Assembly: GCA_018260285.1 (NCBI GenBank)
Contig: JAGLBH010000125.1
Span: 1-5,354, forward strand
DNA: 5,354 bases
Direction of reading: 5' to 3'
From: Arthrobacter sp.
GTDB taxonomy: Bacteria > Actinomycetota > Actinomycetes > Actinomycetales > Micrococcaceae
Of this stretch, positions 4,873-5,354 are shown in pieces. A program made the position numbers and the translations under genes. Within the stretch, counting starts at the first letter, position 1. The number at the start of each line of letters is the position of its first letter. The notes below the pieces were generated by a model, which ran no database searches, had not been told where the DNA came from, and saw only the letters and a program-made list of their open reading frames with translations.

Positions 4873-4940
4873 CGGAACTAAAGCCGGAGCCTGGCTCCGT
4901 CTCCCCCCCCGATTCCATAAACACGTCCAGGAGGACACAC

Positions 4941-5222
4941 ATGGCTATGAACCGCAGCGAACTCGTCGCAGCCGTCGCAGAGAAGTCCGGCAACTCGCAG
5001 GCAGCCGTCAACGGCGTGCTTGACGCCGTCTTCGAGGTCTTCACCGCGCAGATCTCCAAGGGCGAGAAGGTCACGATCCCGGGCTGGCTCGCCGTCGAGC
5101 GCACCGACCGCGCCGCTCGCAAGGGCCGCAACCCGCAGACCGGCGCTGAGATCGAGATCCCGGCAGGCCACGGCGTGAAGCTCACCGCCGGCTCCAAGCT
5201 CAAGGCTGCAGTCGCCAAGTAG
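4941..5222 (+). CDS. hup: HU-family nucleoid DNA-binding protein
   Basis: This 93-residue protein starts MAMNRSELVAAVAEKSGNSQ and shows the whole HU fold. It has an N-terminal helical dimerisation part (3-40), the strand KVTIPGWLAVER (43-54), the beta-arm with the signature GRNPQTG (62-68; P65 is the residue that intercalates into and kinks DNA), and the closing helix SKLKAAVAK (85-93). HU dimers bend and compact DNA with little sequence preference. There is no lysine/alanine-rich tail as in mycobacterial HupB, so this is the short form. AGGAGG at 4929-4934 sits 6 nt before ATG 4941, favouring it over the second ATG at 4947. Codons are almost wholly C/G-ending, consistent with high expression. 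It is a single gene with its own hairpins downstream, divergent from padR. Confidence 0.96.
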   Translation: MAMNRSELVAAVAEKSGNSQAAVNGVLDAVFEVFTAQISKGEKVTIPGWLAVERTDRAARKGRNPQTGAEIEIPAGHGVKLTAGSKLKAAVAK

Positions 5223-5229
5223 GCATCCC

Positions 5230-5285
5230 ATCGGCCCCAGGCCGATCCCGAGGAGGGGCCGCACCGAACAGGTCGGCCCCTTCTC
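5230..5285 (+). terminator. Tandem hairpins after HU
   Basis: Two stems follow the HU stop. ATCGGCC at 5230-5236 pairs with GGCCGAT at 5240-5246 over 3 nt. The 12-base arm at 5250-5261 pairs with 5274-5285 (one G-U), over a 12-nt loop. TCGGCCCC occurs at both 5231-5238 and 5273-5280, so the GGGGCCG at 5255-5261 could pair with either, giving alternative folds. There is no U-run directly after, only TTTT further on at 5300-5303. Confidence 0.65.
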
Positions 5286-5313
5286 TGTGCTCGCGGCGAT
5301 TTTCCCCCGCCGG

Positions 5314-5319
5314 TAGAAT
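5314..5319 (+). promoter_or_regulatory. Possible -10 box for a gene beyond the window
   Basis: TAGAAT at 5314-5319 is a 5-of-6 match to TATAAT, in a GC-rich context after the HU terminator. No good -35 lies 16-19 nt upstream. A small stem, CCGGC at 5327-5331 with GCCGG at 5338-5342, would lie at the transcript's beginning. No start codon of a following gene can be identified before the window ends. Confidence 0.35.
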
Positions 5320-5354
5320 GGGAACTCCGGCCTCTGTGCCGGGCAGAAATCATC

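Noticed and set aside
4739..5353. 204-codon minus-strand frame opposite HU
   Set aside because: It runs antisense through a certain HU gene and its terminator; the product has no recognisable domain.
1..5354. Mobile elements, CRISPR arrays, tRNA or rRNA genes
   Set aside because: No transposase or integrase motifs, no regularly spaced repeats and no tRNA T-loop-like sequences were seen on either strand.

Overview
The window is GC-rich chromosomal DNA with strongly C/G-ending codons. It is probably from an actinomycete, most likely a Micrococcales member of the Arthrobacter/Kocuria/Rothia kind. This rests on codon use, the actinobacterial look of the SGNH hydrolase tail, a short HU protein without the lysine-rich mycobacterial tail, and an L28-L33-S14 cluster of the cysteine-poor type. 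The lineage is inferred from remembered family resemblance, not from a search.

Layout. Positions 2-640 (+) are the C-terminal part of an SGNH/GDSL-type hydrolase cut by the window edge. Positions 641-812 are a spacer with a small hairpin, a possible promoter and a short repeat. Positions 813-2468 (+) encode a ProP-like proline/betaine:H+ symporter of the MFS with an unusually acidic C-terminal tail. Positions 2469-2791 hold no convincing gene, but have a good promoter match followed by about 280 nt of potentially structured leader. Positions 2792-3507 (+) are a tight rpmB-rpmG-rpsN operon, closed by a very long hairpin at 3536-3585 that also faces the convergent genes. Positions 4706-3634 (-) are a two-gene operon, a PadR-family repressor followed with a 4-nt ATGA overlap by a five-helix membrane protein with a small helical N-terminal domain. 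Positions 4707-4940 are a divergent control region. Positions 4941-5222 (+) encode an HU-type nucleoid protein, followed by tandem hairpins and a possible promoter for a gene beyond the window.

Function. Most genes are ordinary housekeeping or stress genes. ProP takes up osmoprotectants. L28, L33 and S14 are ribosome components in versions lacking zinc-binding CxxC pairs; such paralogs replace zinc-binding forms during zinc shortage in other actinobacteria. HU packs the chromosome. The PadR/membrane-protein pair looks like a self-regulated envelope module with unknown signal.

The two most interesting signals are regulatory. One is the long, hairpin-rich leader in front of the zinc-free ribosomal operon, with a repeated 9-mer that can lie in two hairpin loops and a short open frame ending inside the rpmB ribosome binding site. 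The other is the padR start, where a -35/-10 pair sits exactly where a leaderless transcript would begin at the ATG, with a near-palindrome over the -10. No mobile element, CRISPR array, tRNA or rRNA was seen.
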